Program-made: the position numbers and the translations under genes
Notes under the pieces: model-generated
What the model saw: the letters and a program-made list of their open reading frames with translations, nothing else
Database searches by the model: none
Told to the model about the DNA's origin: nothing
Assembly: GCA_002320555.1 (NCBI GenBank)
Contig: DCJV01000150.1
Location: forward strand, 1-6,824
Reading direction: 5' to 3'
Origin: Ruminococcaceae bacterium UBA1691
Lineage (GTDB): Bacteria; Bacillota; Clostridia; Oscillospirales; Acutalibacteraceae
DNA length: 6,824 bases
Shown: piece after piece, positions 6,265-6,824 of the stretch
Position numbering within the stretch: position 1 is the stretch's first letter
Layout: each line of letters starts with the position of its first letter

Positions 6265-6330
6265 AAACCCTATTTGTTGTAGGGCATTTTTATCGTACCA
6301 TCTTTGGCGAATTCGAACGAGAATCCACAT
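6244..6330 (-). CDS. Leader peptide of the erm gene, 28 residues, Arg-x-Arg class
   Basis: This short ORF runs from the ATG at 6328-6330 to TGA at 6244-6246, between sigG and erm. Residues 1-10 read MWILVRIRQR, then 18 more residues ending in GQF. Arg6-Ile7-Arg8 and Arg8-Gln9-Arg10 are overlapping plus-x-plus motifs. Such motifs are known to arrest macrolide-bound ribosomes and define the RLR class of erm leaders (ermD-type). The likely ribosome binding site is AAAGGAG (6345-6351), 14 bases upstream, which is long. No in-frame alternative start is closer, and an in-frame TGA precedes it. The stop codon lies in the loop of the attenuator hairpin, so translation of the leader physically couples to that fold. 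That it senses macrolides is inferred from position, motif and structure. Confidence 0.7.
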   Translation of the reverse strand: MWILVRIRQRWYDKNALQQIGFVLLGQF

Positions 6331-6347
6331 AAGGTGCTTGAATTCTC
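6319..6347 (-). promoter_or_regulatory. 5' hairpin of the erm leader RNA
   Basis: GAGAATTC (6347-6340) pairs with GGATTCTC (6326-6319) over eight positions, one a G-U. The 13-base loop contains the segment AAGCACC and the leader start codon. The loop segment AAGCACCT (6339-6332) is complementary to AGGTGCTT (6229-6222) at the erm ribosome binding site. Its first six bases are also complementary to GTGCTT (6264-6259) of the attenuator 5' arm. These mutually exclusive pairings are what an erm-type switch needs; the actual fold was not computed. Confidence 0.5.
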
Positions 6348-6367
6348 CTTTGCGTCAATCCGATCTT

Positions 6368-6396
6368 AGTTTAGCATGCTCCGCGCTCGGCGTCAA
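6368..6396 (-). promoter_or_regulatory. Promoter of the erm leader/gene, overlapping the sigG stop codon
   Basis: TTGACG (6391-6396; five of six to consensus) contains the TGA stop codon of sigG. Seventeen bases downstream is TAAACT (6368-6373; four of six) preceded by TGC, an extended -10. Transcription would start near 6361, about 30 bases before the leader ATG, so the leader transcript includes the leader ribosome binding site and both hairpins. Confidence 0.6.
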
Positions 6397-6824
6397 CCCT
6401 CCTGGTTTTTGATCTGGCTGAGAGCCCCTTTTTCCAGCCGGGAGACCTGCGCCTGCGAAATGCCGATCTCCTTGGCGACCTCCATCTGTGTTTTGCCCTC
6501 CATAAAGCGCAGGCGGAGGATTTTTTTCTCTCTGGGATTCAGATCCTTGATGGACTGGCGCAGGAGGATTTCGTCAACCCAGCTGTCATCGCTGTTTTGG
6601 TCGCCGATCTGATCCATGACATAGATCGTGTCGCCGCCGTCGGAATAAACGGGCTCATAGAGGGAAACCGGCTCCACGATCGATTCCATGGCGAGCACCA
6701 CAGTCTCCTTGGGCAGGTCCAGCTCCTTTGCAATTTCTTCAATGGTGGGGTCGCGCTGCAATTCATTTACAAGGCGCTCCTTGGCCTGCATGGCGTGGTA
6801 AGCCGTGTCGCGCATGGAGCGGCT
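6393..6824 (-). CDS. sigG: RNA polymerase sigma-G factor, forespore-specific (5' end cut by window edge)
   Basis: The last 143 residues are present and the frame is open through the right edge; from the usual length near 257 residues, about 115 N-terminal residues are missing. Sigma-G directs late gene expression in the forespore, including small acid-soluble spore proteins. The segment begins SRSMRDTAYHAMQAKERL and has a region 3 of about residues 1-80 that includes EPVSLYEPVYSDGGDTIYVM, a pattern I recognise from sigma-G and not from sigma-F. Region 4 has NPREKKILRLRF (96-107) and a helix-turn-helix TQMEVAKEIGISQAQVSRLE (112-131). The ATG at 6813-6815 is internal, not a start, since the homology continues upstream. 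No terminator follows, and the next promoter begins inside its stop codon. Usual sigG partners (spoIIGA, sigE) would lie outside the window. Confidence 0.95.
   Translation of the reverse strand, partial: SRSMRDTAYHAMQAKERLVNELQRDPTIEEIAKELDLPKETVVLAMESIVEPVSLYEPVYSDGGDTIYVMDQIGDQNSDDSWVDEILLRQSIKDLNPREKKILRLRFMEGKTQMEVAKEIGISQAQVSRLEKGALSQIKNQEG

Noticed and set aside
6353..6358. Second TTGACG as a -35 box downstream of the chosen erm promoter
   Set aside because: No acceptable -10 box lies 16-18 bases downstream, and a start there would delete the leader ORF's ribosome binding site.

Overview
The window reads as chromosomal DNA of an endospore-forming Firmicute, most likely a gut-type member of the Clostridia. 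The reasons are a forespore sigma factor (SigG) at the right edge, strong GGAGG-type ribosome binding sites, a clostridial-type citrate synthase and leaderless intracellular GH20 hexosaminidases. This is inference from gene content, not a taxonomic assignment. No insertion sequence, integrase, tRNA, rRNA or CRISPR array was seen. Almost everything is on the minus strand; one small gene is on the plus strand.

Right to left, in the direction of transcription: (1) 6393-6824 holds the C-terminal part of sigG, cut by the window edge. (2) 6218-6396 is a compact regulatory region: a promoter whose -35 box overlaps the sigG stop codon, a 28-codon leader ORF carrying Arg-Ile-Arg-Gln-Arg at residues 6-10, and a hairpin followed by six T that also buries the ribosome binding site of the next gene. 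(3) 5422-6216 is an Erm-family 23S rRNA adenine methyltransferase. Together (2) and (3) look like a macrolide-inducible resistance unit with a leader-peptide attenuator, in a chromosomal rather than mobile setting. (4) 3854-5227 is citrate synthase with its own promoter. (5) 3531-3755 is a small ORF that looks like a methyltransferase with its central SAM-binding domain deleted.

The exception on the plus strand is 3222-3416, a 64-residue Asn/Gln-rich repeat protein. It has a very strong ribosome binding site, a strong terminator and an upstream sequence resembling a SigG-type promoter, so it may be a spore protein. Divergent from it, 1-2999 is a tandem pair of paralogous GH20 beta-N-acetylhexosaminidases without signal peptides. 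They are probably one operon from a near-consensus extended -10 promoter whose -35 box lies in a dyad that could be an operator. The second enzyme is truncated by the left edge.

The item most worth following up is the erm leader/attenuator. The deleted methyltransferase and the N/Q-rich repeat protein come next.
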